This document shows positions 15,987-24,464 of a DNA stretch of 64,000 nucleotides, one piece after another; position 1 is the stretch's first letter, and every line of letters begins with the position of its first letter. Source of the stretch: Xanthobacter sp. NM-25. GTDB taxonomy: Bacteria; Pseudomonadota; Alphaproteobacteria; Rhizobiales; Xanthobacteraceae. The position numbers were made by a program, and so were the translations under genes. Below the pieces are notes generated by a model that searched no databases, had not been told where the DNA came from, and saw only the letters and a list, made by a program, of their open reading frames with translations. The stretch is from assembly GCF_022138605.1 (NCBI RefSeq), contig NZ_JACBFS010000003.1, forward strand, positions 1 through 64,000, read 5' to 3'.

Positions 15987-17435
15987 CTAAATGCCAAACG
16001 CCTGGGTAACCGTCTTTGAAACCGTATAGCTCCGTACCCCTTCGCTTCCGCCTTCCCGGCCGATGCCGCTGTCTTTCACGCCGCCGAATGGAATGCCATT
16101 GGTGGAAACGGTCAGATGGTTGATGGCGACAGCGCCGCATTCCAGTGAACCGGCGATGTGCTCAAGCCGGGCGGCATCCTGGCCGAAGACGTAGCCCGCA
16201 AGGCCATAGGGAAGCGCATTAGCCTGTGCCAAGACCTCATTGAGGTCCGTATAGCGTGCTAGGCAAGCCACCGGTCCGAAGGGTTCCTCGTGCAAGATCC
16301 TGGCGTGTGGCGGAATGTCGGCGAGAATGGTGGGGGGGAAAAAATAACCGGGTCCGGGCTGTTCCACGCCGCCGCACACGAGGCGCGCACCTTGATCGAC
16401 GGCTTCTGACACCAGCGCATGCACCGCGCTCCGGCGCCGGGGGCTGGCCAGCGGCCCCACGGCCACGCCGGGCTCATGCGGGGCACCGACCTTCAACGCC
16501 TGCGTCGCCGCGGCGAACGCTTTCTCGAAATCCCCATAGACCTTCTCATGGATGAAGAACCGCGTCGGGGCGATACAGGCCTGCCCTCCATTGCGGAATT
16601 TTGCTGCCACGCAACGCTTTGCGGCGAGGTCGATATCTGCGTCCTCGCAAACGATGACCGGGGCGTGGCCGCCCAGTTCCATAAGGATGGGTTTCATATG
16701 CATGCCGGCCCTCTGGGCGAGTTGTTTGCCCACCGGGACTGACCCGGTGAACGTCACCATGCGCACCTCTGGCGCATCGATCAGCTGTTCGGAAACCAGC
16801 GCGGGATTGCCGAACACCATGTTGATGACGCCGGCGGGTACGCCCGCATCGGCGAAGGCCTGCACCACGGCCATGGCGCTGGCGGGGGTTTCCTCCGCAG
16901 CCTTCATGATGAGGGCGCATCCGGCCGCGAGGGCGCTGCCGATCTTGCGGCATGGCGTGAGAACGGGAGCGTTCCAGGGCGTGAAGGCAGCGACGATGCC
17001 CACCGGCTCGGGGACAACCATCTGGCGCAGCCCCGGATCTGAGGGCACAACGCGGCCATAGAGTCGGCGCCCTTCATTGGCGTCCCATTCGACGATGTCG
17101 GCGGCGCGCAGGACGTAATTGCGGGCATCGGACATCGGAGTGCCGAGCTCCAGCGCGGACCAGGCCGCGATGGCATCGACACGCTCGCGCAGCAGCCTGC
17201 AGGCTGCAAGCTGGATCTCGGTGCGGCGGGCCGGGCCATAGGTCCGCCAGAGAGCCTGGCCCCGCCGGGCGGAGGCCAGGGCTGCCTCGATGGTCGTCGT
17301 GTCCGCCTTGGGCACGCGCCCGATGACGGATCCGGACGACGGATCATCGACATCCATGAATGCCGACACCGGCGGGCTCCCCAGCGTCCAGTGGCCATCA
17401 ATATAAAAGCGAATGTCGGGATAGTCGTAATGCAT
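15987..17435 (-). CDS. Aldehyde dehydrogenase (NAD(P)+)
   Basis: 482 residues of the ALDH superfamily. Catalytic Glu in LMELGGHAPVIV (about residue 253), nucleophilic Cys in RNGGQACIAPTRFF (about 287), and EEPFGPVACLARY and LPYGLAGYVFGQD in the C-terminal part. The GVKDSGIGREGGSEGVRSY end is close to succinate-semialdehyde-dehydrogenase-type enzymes. ATG 17435 is chosen because MHYDYPDIRFYIDGHW is the usual beginning; the longer frame to 17579 would overlap the receptor gene and is unsupported. No strong ribosome site is visible. Confidence 0.9.
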   Translation of the reverse strand: MHYDYPDIRFYIDGHWTLGSPPVSAFMDVDDPSSGSVIGRVPKADTTTIEAALASARRGQALWRTYGPARRTEIQLAACRLLRERVDAIAAWSALELGTPMSDARNYVLRAADIVEWDANEGRRLYGRVVPSDPGLRQMVVPEPVGIVAAFTPWNAPVLTPCRKIGSALAAGCALIMKAAEETPASAMAVVQAFADAGVPAGVINMVFGNPALVSEQLIDAPEVRMVTFTGSVPVGKQLAQRAGMHMKPILMELGGHAPVIVCEDADIDLAAKRCVAAKFRNGGQACIAPTRFFIHEKVYGDFEKAFAAATQALKVGAPHEPGVAVGPLASPRRRSAVHALVSEAVDQGARLVCGGVEQPGPGYFFPPTILADIPPHARILHEEPFGPVACLARYTDLNEVLAQANALPYGLAGYVFGQDAARLEHIAGSLECGAVAINHLTVSTNGIPFGGVKDSGIGREGGSEGVRSYTVSKTVTQAFGI

Positions 17436-17469
17436 GAAGAGGTCGTCCCGATGATCGTGGATGCGTGGC

Positions 17470-18441
17470 TCAGAGGTCTCGAAGGGGCAACTTTTCCTCT
17501 GTGGCAAGCTGCTTCCACTCCTGGCCTTCGGTCTTGAGTTTGAGAGCCAGTTCTTCGGGCGTGTCGGGAAGAGGCACAAGACCGCTATGGGCGAGCTTCT
17601 CCTTCACGCTCTTTTCGGCAAGCGCCGTGCGCAGCGCTTTGGAGAGTGTGGCGATCTTGGCGGGATCGGTTCCCGTCGGAGCCATGAGCGCGTTCCAGAT
17701 CTCGAGGACGAAACCGGGAACGCCCGCCTCCTCCATGGTAGGCACGTTGGGAAGGACTTCCAGGCGCGACCTTCCAGACACCGCGATTGCTTTCAACTTC
17801 CCCGATTCGATGAGTGGCCCAGCCACGGTGGGGGCCAGGAAGGACATGTCGATCCGCCCCGCAATAAGATCGCTGAGCACAGCGGACTGTCCCGGATAGG
17901 GGATGATGTCGAACTGCACGCCGGTGAGCTTGCGGAACAGGGCGATGGAGAGGTCGTCGACGTTCCCGACCGAAGCGATGGTCATGGGAAGCTTGGCAGA
18001 CTTGGCGTTGGCGATCAGCGTTTTGAGGTCCGGAACTGCCTTGGCGGGCGGCATGACCAGGATGTGGGAATAGCCGGCGACCGAACCGATCGGAACGAAA
18101 TCGCGCTCAATGTCGAACGGCAGTGACTTATAGCGCGCTCCGGCGACGGTCAGGATGCCGTTCGAAGCGAGCAGGAGAGAGTAGCCATCGGGCTGGCTGC
18201 TCATCAGAGCGCGCGCGGCGATGGTGCTGTTCGCTCCGGGCCTGTTCTCCACCACGACAGGCTGGCCGAGGGGCGTCGCCATGGCTTCAGCCACGATCCG
18301 CGCCGCCTGATCCGTCGGGCCGCCAGCGGCGAAGCCCACGATCATGCGCACCGCACGTTGCGGATAGGGCTCTGCCGCGTGGCTGGCAGTTGGAGCCAAG
18401 AGGGCCCCCACCACAAGCGCGCGAATTGTGTTTTTGAACAT
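17470..18441 (-). CDS. Bug-type (TctC) periplasmic receptor
   Basis: 323 residues. A signal peptide (MFKNTIRALVVGALLAPTAS then HAAEPYP) is followed by the Bug/TctC fold: PQRAVRMIVGFAAGGPTDQAARI, VVENRPGANSTIAARAL and VPTMEEAGVPGF are family hallmarks. It captures a carboxylate in the periplasm for the tripartite tricarboxylate transporter, whose membrane genes lie 5.5 kb away (23989-25964) on the other strand. GGAGG precedes the start. It forms a minus-strand unit with the ALDH and SDR genes and is divergent from the acyl-CoA dehydrogenases. Confidence 0.9.
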   Translation of the reverse strand: MFKNTIRALVVGALLAPTASHAAEPYPQRAVRMIVGFAAGGPTDQAARIVAEAMATPLGQPVVVENRPGANSTIAARALMSSQPDGYSLLLASNGILTVAGARYKSLPFDIERDFVPIGSVAGYSHILVMPPAKAVPDLKTLIANAKSAKLPMTIASVGNVDDLSIALFRKLTGVQFDIIPYPGQSAVLSDLIAGRIDMSFLAPTVAGPLIESGKLKAIAVSGRSRLEVLPNVPTMEEAGVPGFVLEIWNALMAPTGTDPAKIATLSKALRTALAEKSVKEKLAHSGLVPLPDTPEELALKLKTEGQEWKQLATEEKLPLRDL

Positions 18442-18574
18442 TCGGTTCCTCCCTCGGGGCTTTGCCCACGTTGAATTGGCGGGCGAACGTTTGTGCCGGA
18501 CGCCTACCCGCGCAGCCGCTTGCGCCTTTCCGGTGGCGCGCGCCGCTTTAAAAATTCATATATGAAAAAAAATG

Positions 18575-18590
18575 TTTCACAAGTGAGAAA
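18575..18590. promoter_or_regulatory. Candidate operator between bug and acyl-CoA dehydrogenase genes
   Basis: TTTCACAAGTGAGAAA has six of eight positions palindromic (TTTC.CA..TG.GAAA) in an A/T-rich island (18545-18600) that probably holds the promoter. The IclR protein encoded at 14212-14997 is the obvious candidate to bind. Confidence 0.45.
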
Positions 18591-18660
18591 AGCATCTATT
18601 GTCCGTCCGCCGCGATTTGCGAGGCCCGCGATCCGGCACGAAGCGAGTGGAGCAGCGCCT

Positions 18661-19827
18661 TTGGTCAGTCAGTCCATTCAGTTCGAGCCCCTTCCCCCTC
18701 GGCCCGAGCTTGCAGCCCTAAGAGACGAGGTCAGGCGATTCCTGGCGGAGCGCCAGTCTTCCGGCGCTTACGCGCCAGGCGCGGAAGGCTGGGCTGGCTA
18801 CGACCCAGCCTTCACCCGGGCGCTTGCCCGCAAAGGCTGGATCGGCATGACCTGGCCTAAGCGCTATGGCGGGCACGAGCGCACCGCCATGGAGCGCTTG
18901 GTGGTGACGGAAGAGCTGCTTGCCGCGAGCGCGCCGGTCAGGGCGCACTGGGTCGCGGATCGACAGAGCGGCCCGTTGCTGTTGAAATTCGGAACCGAGG
19001 ACCAGCGTCAGACCTACCTGCCGCGCATTGCGGCCGGGGAGTGTTTCTTCTGCATCGGCATGAGCGAGGCCGATTCAGGCTCGGACCTCGCCTCTATTCG
19101 CACCAAGGCGGTGAAGGTGGAGGGGGGCTGGCAGGTCAATGGCGCCAAGCTCTGGACCAGCAACGCCCACCGGGTCCACATGATGATTCTGTTCGCTCGC
19201 ACGGGCGAAGCCGGGCCGACCCGGCGCGAAGGCGTCAGCCAGTTTCTCGTGGACCTGTCGTCCCCGGGGATCGCGGTGCGTCCGATCCGCAATCTTGCCG
19301 GCGAACAGGACTTTAACGAGGTGGTGTTCGACGGCGTGTTTGTGCCGGACGCGATGCTGGTGGGTGAAGAGGGGCAAGGCTGGAAGCAGGTCACAAGCGA
19401 GCTTGTCTACGAGCGTAGCGGGCCTGACCGGTGGCTCAGCTCCTACTTCCTGCTCCGCCAACTGGCGGACCAAGCGAAAAGGAAAGGGCCGGACGCCGGT
19501 GCGACGCGTCAGGCTGTGGGCCGCCTCGCGGCCCATCTCTGGACCCTCCACCAGATGTCGGGCTCCATTGCCGGAATGGTAGAGGAGGGCTCTCTGCCCA
19601 ACACCGAGGCGGCGCTCGTCAAGGATCTCGGTACGACCTTCGAGCGGGAGATTCCTGAGGTGGTGCGCAAGGTGGTGCCGGAACAGGCGCGCTTCGGCGC
19701 CGCAGGTAATCCGGCCCTCGCCCATGCGCTCGACCATATTTCCCTGCACGCGCCTTCATTCACCATTCGAGGCGGTACGCGCGAGATCCTGCGCGGAATC
19801 CTCGCCAAGAGCCTGGGCATGCGATGA
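18661..19827 (+). CDS. Acyl-CoA dehydrogenase, probable catalytic subunit of a heteromer
   Basis: 388 residues from TTG 18661, chosen because GGAG lies eight bases upstream and the product then starts normally (VSQSIQFEPLPPRPELAALRDEV). An ATG at 18562 lies inside the A/T-rich promoter and operator region and would add 33 unusual residues. FAD-domain motifs are IGMSEADSGSDLASIRT (about 125) and LWTSNAHRVHMMILFART. LVYERSGPDRW may hold the catalytic Glu at the position used by isovaleryl-type enzymes, since the late motif is RGGTREIL rather than EGT. ATGA overlap with a second, divergent dehydrogenase suggests an alpha-beta complex as in steroid or terpenoid side-chain oxidation. Confidence 0.85.
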   Translation: MVSQSIQFEPLPPRPELAALRDEVRRFLAERQSSGAYAPGAEGWAGYDPAFTRALARKGWIGMTWPKRYGGHERTAMERLVVTEELLAASAPVRAHWVADRQSGPLLLKFGTEDQRQTYLPRIAAGECFFCIGMSEADSGSDLASIRTKAVKVEGGWQVNGAKLWTSNAHRVHMMILFARTGEAGPTRREGVSQFLVDLSSPGIAVRPIRNLAGEQDFNEVVFDGVFVPDAMLVGEEGQGWKQVTSELVYERSGPDRWLSSYFLLRQLADQAKRKGPDAGATRQAVGRLAAHLWTLHQMSGSIAGMVEEGSLPNTEAALVKDLGTTFEREIPEVVRKVVPEQARFGAAGNPALAHALDHISLHAPSFTIRGGTREILRGILAKSLGMR

Positions 19828-20921
19828 ACGAACTTACGAAAATGATAAGCGACTCGGCGACAAAGCTGTTCGCCGACACCTGCACGGAGGCGCTCCGCGT
19901 CCTTGCCGAACAAGGAGAGTGGCAGAGTTCCTTGTGGGACATGGCGGCCGACCTCGGGCTGACGATGATCCGTCCGGGCGGTCCGGAGGAAGACCCTCTG
20001 GATCTCGTGGCGCTCGTCACCATCGCCGGCGTCGCGGGTGCTCACGCGGTTCCCCTTCCGCTGATGGAAAACCTCCTCGCGCGACGCGCTCTGGCTGCGG
20101 CGGGGCTGGACGACGAGGCGCTGGAGGGACCCCTTACGCTCGTTGGCCTGCCGTCGGACCTGAACTTGACGGGCGAGCCGGGTAGCTGGCGCCTTTCGGG
20201 CCGGCTGGCACGCGTGCCCTGGGGGCGTAACGCGACCGCCGTCGTCGCCACGGCCGCAAGTGCCGACGGGCCTCGTACCGTGGTGGTCATGGGAGCGCAG
20301 CCGACCCATCTCGATATCAACTGCGCACACGAACCGCGCGATACGTTCGATCTTTCGGCTTGGCCGATATCGGATGCATGGGTTGGCCAACCGGGCACCG
20401 CCGCGTCTGCCGGTGTGCTCTATCGTGAGGGCGCGCTGATCCGCGCGGCGCAGATGGCTGGCGCCATGCAGGCTGTGCTGACGATGACCGTTCAATATGC
20501 CCGTGAGCGCGTGCAGTTCGGGCGGCCCATTGCCCAGTTCCAGGCCATTCAGCACCAGGTGGTCGAGTTGGCGTCGCAGGCCGCTGCGTCACAGGCCGCT
20601 ATGCTGGCGGCGGCGCTCGCCGGCGATGGCGCGGCGTTCGAGGCCGGTGCGGCTAAGCTTCGCGCCAGCGAGGCCGCCGGAACCGTCATCGCCGCCGCCC
20701 ATCAAGTGCATGGCGCTATGGGCTTCACCTATGAGCATCCGCTGCACTTCCACACCCGTCGGCTGATGGCCTGGCGCGATGAATTCGGCAACGAGGTCGA
20801 ATGGGCGCGCTGGATCGGCGAGCAAGTGGCCTGCCTTGGCGGGGACCATCTGTGGGCCATGATCGTAGCCCCGGAGCAGTATCGTTCACTTCAAACCGGG
20901 GCCGTTGCTGGACATGCTTGA
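19824..20921 (+). CDS. Acyl-CoA dehydrogenase-like partner subunit
   Basis: 365 residues with an unusually short, divergent N-terminal and middle domain and a conserved C-terminal helical domain: QYARERVQFGRPIAQFQAIQHQ (about 222-243) and HQVHGAMGFTYEHPLHFHTRRL (about 290-311). The usual catalytic Glu motif is not seen. In heteromeric acyl-CoA dehydrogenases of steroid catabolism one subunit supplies FAD and substrate contacts and the other the base. The four-base overlap with the preceding gene fits obligate partnership. The next gene overlaps its 3' end by 8 bp. Confidence 0.82.
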   Translation: MNELTKMISDSATKLFADTCTEALRVLAEQGEWQSSLWDMAADLGLTMIRPGGPEEDPLDLVALVTIAGVAGAHAVPLPLMENLLARRALAAAGLDDEALEGPLTLVGLPSDLNLTGEPGSWRLSGRLARVPWGRNATAVVATAASADGPRTVVVMGAQPTHLDINCAHEPRDTFDLSAWPISDAWVGQPGTAASAGVLYREGALIRAAQMAGAMQAVLTMTVQYARERVQFGRPIAQFQAIQHQVVELASQAAASQAAMLAAALAGDGAAFEAGAAKLRASEAAGTVIAAAHQVHGAMGFTYEHPLHFHTRRLMAWRDEFGNEVEWARWIGEQVACLGGDHLWAMIVAPEQYRSLQTGAVAGHA

Positions 20922-23028
20922 TCGTTTCTTCAATCCGGCCGGCATCGCGGTGATCGGCGCGTCGGACAGTCCCAGCAAGATCGGCGGCAAGATCCTGCGC
21001 ATGCTTCAGCGTCACGGCTATGCTGGCGCGCTCTATCCGGTCAATCCGGCCCGTCCCACCGTCGGAGGGCTGGCGGCTTTCGCCCGCGTGGAGGACCTCC
21101 CCGATCCCATCGACCTCGCGCTCGTCGCGGTACCGGCGGCCCAGGTGCCCGAAACGCTGGAGCGGTGCGCGCAGCGTGGCATCGGCGGGGCTGTCGTGTT
21201 CAGTTCGGGCTTCTCGGAAGAGGGTGAGGAGGGACACCGTCTCCAGCGTGAGATCGCTGAGATCTGCGCCAGCACCGGCCTAAGGGTCTGCGGGCCCAAT
21301 GCGGAGGGCTTCTACACGGTGGGCGCCAATATCGCCGCCACCTTTAGCCCTGGCGTCAATATCGATGCTCCGGCCCTCGCCGACACGACCCCTCGGTTGG
21401 GGATCGTGTCCCAGAGCGGCGGGCTGGGCTTCTCGCTCTACAATCGCGGCTGCCGTCGCAATCTCGCCTTCAGCCACATCGTGAGCGTGGGCAACCAGGT
21501 CGATCTGGAGAGCAACGACTTCCTCGACTATCTGCTTGACCAGCCCTCGGTCAAATGCGTGCTGATGTATGTGGAGAGCGTGCGCGATCCCGAGGCCTTC
21601 CTGCGCTCGGCGGAGCGTGCCGCCCGCCTGGGCAAGCCCATCATCATGGCGAAGGTGGGCCGCTCCTCAGCCGGACAGCGCGCGGCACAGTCCCATACCG
21701 GCGCCATCGCCGGCTCGGTGCGGGTGTCCGACGCGGTGCTCGATCATTATGGCGTTCAGTCGGCCGACGATCAGGACGATATGCTGGACCTCGCGACAGC
21801 GCTCGCCCATCAGCCCCTGCCACGGGGCAACCGGGTCGCCATCGTCTCCACCTCCGGCGGAACCGGCGTGTGGCTTGCCGACACCTGCGAGGGGCACGGC
21901 TTTGTGCTCCCACCCATCGATCCGGAGCGGCAGGCGCGGCTGGCGAGCTTCATCCCGTCCTATGGCTCCACGCAGAACCCGGTTGACATCACGGCCCAAG
22001 GGGTGAACGGCTATGCCCAGAGCCTGGAGGTGCTTGGCGATTGCGATGGGATCGACGCCATCATCGTCGCGGCTTCCTTCGCCCATGAGGCGCGCCTTCT
22101 GAGCGAAGGCAAGGACATCGCGCGGGTCGCCAAGTCTCTGGGCAAGCCCGTGCTCTTCTACACCTATTCGCTGCCCTCGGAGGCGGCGCTGAAGATCCTG
22201 AACGAGCTCGGCCTGCAGTGCTACACGACCATCACCGGTTGCGTGCGCGGGCTTCAAAGCCTGCTGCATTACGGCGAGGTGCAGCGAGAAATCGACCAGA
22301 GATTCAGCGTCTCGAAGGGCGCCGCGCCCTCGGCAGACGCGGCCGATGTGCTGCGATCTCCGGGCGCCAGCCTGTGCGAGTATGAGGCCAAAGCCCTGCT
22401 TGCAGCTTATGGTCTACCGATCGCGCGCGAGCACTTGGCACAGAGCGCCACCCAGGCGATGGAGATGGCGCAGGACGTGGGCTTTCCCGTTGCGCTCAAG
22501 ATCCAGTCGCCGGACATCCCCCACAAGACCGAGGCGGATGGCATCCGTCTCGGTCTGGCGAGCGCTCCTGTCATTGCCGAGGCCTATGATAGCCTCATCT
22601 CGGCAGCCGGTCGTCATGCGCCGCAGGCCGATCTGCGCGGGGTTCTGGTCCAGCCAATGGCCCGGCCCGGCGTGGAGATGATCGCGGGCATCCTGCAGGA
22701 CAGCACGTTCGGTCCGGCGGTCATGATCGGTATGGGCGGGATCTTCGCCGAGATACTCGATGACGTGCAGATCGCGCCTGCTCCGCTCTCACCGGACACC
22801 GCGCGGCGGACCATCGAACGCTTGAAGGGATTTCCCATTCTCAACGGTGCACGAGGGCGGCCGGTGTGCGACGTGACGGCCGTGTCCGAGCTGCTAGTTG
22901 TGCTGGGCCGGATCGCGGTCGACACGAAGGACACGCTCAAGGAGCTGGATCTCAACCCGGTGTTCGTCCACGCGTCGGGCGAGGGCCTCACCATCGTCGA
23001 TGCGCTGGGTATTTGGAGCGAGCCATGA
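20914..23028 (+). CDS. ADP-forming acyl-CoA synthetase (acetate-CoA ligase family)
   Basis: 704 residues, the fused alpha-beta form of NDP-forming acyl-CoA synthetase. An N-terminal CoA-binding domain (IAVIGASDSPSKIGGKILRML) is followed by succinyl-CoA-ligase-like domains with GIVSQSGGLGFSL and the phospho-accepting His in AAQSHTGAIAGS (about 265). The C-terminal ATP-grasp domain starts near LCEYEAKALLAAYGLPI and contains PVALKIQSPDIPHKTEADG. It makes acyl-CoA from acid, ATP and CoA. Start ATG 20914 overlaps the previous gene by 8 bp; TTG 20905 is an alternative. It probably activates the acid imported by the Tct system. Confidence 0.88.
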   Translation: MLDRFFNPAGIAVIGASDSPSKIGGKILRMLQRHGYAGALYPVNPARPTVGGLAAFARVEDLPDPIDLALVAVPAAQVPETLERCAQRGIGGAVVFSSGFSEEGEEGHRLQREIAEICASTGLRVCGPNAEGFYTVGANIAATFSPGVNIDAPALADTTPRLGIVSQSGGLGFSLYNRGCRRNLAFSHIVSVGNQVDLESNDFLDYLLDQPSVKCVLMYVESVRDPEAFLRSAERAARLGKPIIMAKVGRSSAGQRAAQSHTGAIAGSVRVSDAVLDHYGVQSADDQDDMLDLATALAHQPLPRGNRVAIVSTSGGTGVWLADTCEGHGFVLPPIDPERQARLASFIPSYGSTQNPVDITAQGVNGYAQSLEVLGDCDGIDAIIVAASFAHEARLLSEGKDIARVAKSLGKPVLFYTYSLPSEAALKILNELGLQCYTTITGCVRGLQSLLHYGEVQREIDQRFSVSKGAAPSADAADVLRSPGASLCEYEAKALLAAYGLPIAREHLAQSATQAMEMAQDVGFPVALKIQSPDIPHKTEADGIRLGLASAPVIAEAYDSLISAAGRHAPQADLRGVLVQPMARPGVEMIAGILQDSTFGPAVMIGMGGIFAEILDDVQIAPAPLSPDTARRTIERLKGFPILNGARGRPVCDVTAVSELLVVLGRIAVDTKDTLKELDLNPVFVHASGEGLTIVDALGIWSEP

Positions 23029-23810
23029 GCGAAGTGCTTTATGAGGTGAAGGAGCAGGTCGCGGTGATCACGCTGAACCGCCCCGAGAAGCTCAACGCCT
23101 TCACCACCGAGATGCTGCATGCCTGGGCCGATGCTCTACTGGACTCTCAGCGCCGTGACGACGTGCGAGTCATCGTCGTCACTGGGGCAGGGCGCGCCTT
23201 CTGCGCCGGGGGCGACGTGGGTTCCATGGACGAGCGCAAGGACGATGGGCCGTTGGCCCGCAAGGAGGGGCTGCGCAGCCGGGTCTATCGGGTGCCGCTC
23301 GCCCTCCTGGATATCGACAAGCCGGTGCTGGTGGCGGTGAACGGAGTCGCCACGGGTGCTGGCATGGACATGGCGCTGATGGGCGATATCCGCATCGCGG
23401 GGCGCAGTGCGCGTTTCGCCGAAACTTATGTGCGCATCGGGATCATGGCTGGCGACGGAGGGGCTTGGTACCTGCCGCGCCTGATCGGCATGCCGAAGGC
23501 GCTCGAGCTGCTGTGGACCGGCCGCTTCGTGGAAGCCGATGAGGCGGAGCGCATCGGACTGGTGAATTCGGTGGTGGATGACGCCTGCCTGATGAACCAC
23601 ACGATGGATTTGGCGGCGCGGATCGCAGCGGGGCCGCCGTTGGCTATCCGTTTCATGAAGCGTGCCGCTTATCAGGGCGTGACCATGGATCTGAGGACGC
23701 ACCTCGATCAGGTTTCCTCCCACATGGGGCTGCTCTTCTCGTCGCGCGACCACAAGGAAGCCGTTGCAGCTTATCGGGAGCGGCGCCCGCCCATCTTCGA
23801 GGGGCGCTAG
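23025..23810 (+). CDS. Enoyl-CoA hydratase/isomerase (crotonase)
   Basis: 261-residue crotonase. VAVITLNRPEKLNAF at the start, oxyanion loops GRAFCAGGDVGSM (about 65) and VNGVATGAGMDMALMGD (about 105). The usual hydratase Glu pair is replaced: RFAETYVRIGIMAGDGGAW keeps a GDGG Asp as in PaaG-like enzymes, so isomerase or hydratase chemistry on an unusual enoyl-CoA is possible. Start ATG 23025 overlaps the stop of the synthetase gene by four bases, making the last gene of a four-gene translationally coupled cassette. Confidence 0.87.
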   Translation: MSEVLYEVKEQVAVITLNRPEKLNAFTTEMLHAWADALLDSQRRDDVRVIVVTGAGRAFCAGGDVGSMDERKDDGPLARKEGLRSRVYRVPLALLDIDKPVLVAVNGVATGAGMDMALMGDIRIAGRSARFAETYVRIGIMAGDGGAWYLPRLIGMPKALELLWTGRFVEADEAERIGLVNSVVDDACLMNHTMDLAARIAAGPPLAIRFMKRAAYQGVTMDLRTHLDQVSSHMGLLFSSRDHKEAVAAYRERRPPIFEGR

Positions 23811-23955
23811 CGAACGGCGCGGGGGCCTCCCATCGCAGCCGGTCATGGGGCCCGACCCGCCGCGGTGGCTGGCTTCGGCTAGGCGGACCTAAAGCGGCCA
23901 CACCTTGCCCGGACTTCCAGATGAGTCTGGCGCCGCTTTCGTATTCAAGAAAAAT

Positions 23956-23971
23956 GTACTGAGAACAGTAC
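23956..23971. promoter_or_regulatory. Inverted repeat upstream of tctB
   Basis: GTACTG-AGAA-CAGTAC, perfect 6-bp arms, ending 17 bp before the GTG start of tctB. It could be an operator for a local regulator; the region also holds the GAGGGAGGGG ribosome site. I did not see the same dyad elsewhere in the window. Confidence 0.4.
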
Positions 23972-23988
23972 TATTGAGGGAGGGGTGC

Positions 23989-24453
23989 GTGCCTTTGGTC
24001 AAGAACCCAACGAATGTGTTGTGCGGGGCCGTGTTCATCGTCCTGGGTGGGGTGTTTGCGTTTCAGGCAAGCGGCCTCATGTTCGGGAGCGCGGGGCGCA
24101 TGGGGCCGGGATACTTCCCCATGGTGCTGTCGGTGGTCCTCGCCTTGTTCGGGGTGCTGCTGGTGGTGCTCGGCCTGCGGGTGCCGGGCGCCCAGGTTCA
24201 TGGCGTCTTCGCCTGGCGCGGCTTCATCATGCTGCTTTGCGCCGTCATTGCCTTCGCCGCCGCCATGCAGCCCCTCGGCTTCCTGCCGGCGGTGGCCGCC
24301 AGCGTGCTCCTCGCCTTCCTGGGCAGCCGGAGCTTCTCGCTTGCCGCCGCCCTTCCTCTCGCCGCCGGTTTCACCTTCTTCAGCTGGCTCGTCTTCATCA
24401 AGGGGTTGGGGCTGCCGATCCAGCTCATCGGGCCTTGGCTCGGCGGATACTGA
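23989..24453 (+). CDS. tctB: TctB small membrane subunit of tripartite tricarboxylate transporter
   Basis: 154 residues with four predicted membrane helices (CGAVFIVLGGVFAFQASGL, VLSVVLALFGVLLVVLGL, IMLLCAVIAFAAAMQPLG, LAAALPLAAGFTFFSWLVF). The loop GSAGRMGPGYFPM is the TctB signature. GTG 23989 is chosen for its strong ribosome site GAGGGAGGGG. Partner of TctA encoded 11 bp downstream. Together with the Bug receptor at 17470 it would import a carboxylate using the proton or sodium gradient. Confidence 0.88.
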   Translation: MPLVKNPTNVLCGAVFIVLGGVFAFQASGLMFGSAGRMGPGYFPMVLSVVLALFGVLLVVLGLRVPGAQVHGVFAWRGFIMLLCAVIAFAAAMQPLGFLPAVAASVLLAFLGSRSFSLAAALPLAAGFTFFSWLVFIKGLGLPIQLIGPWLGGY

Positions 24454-24464
24454 GGGGCAGGGCC

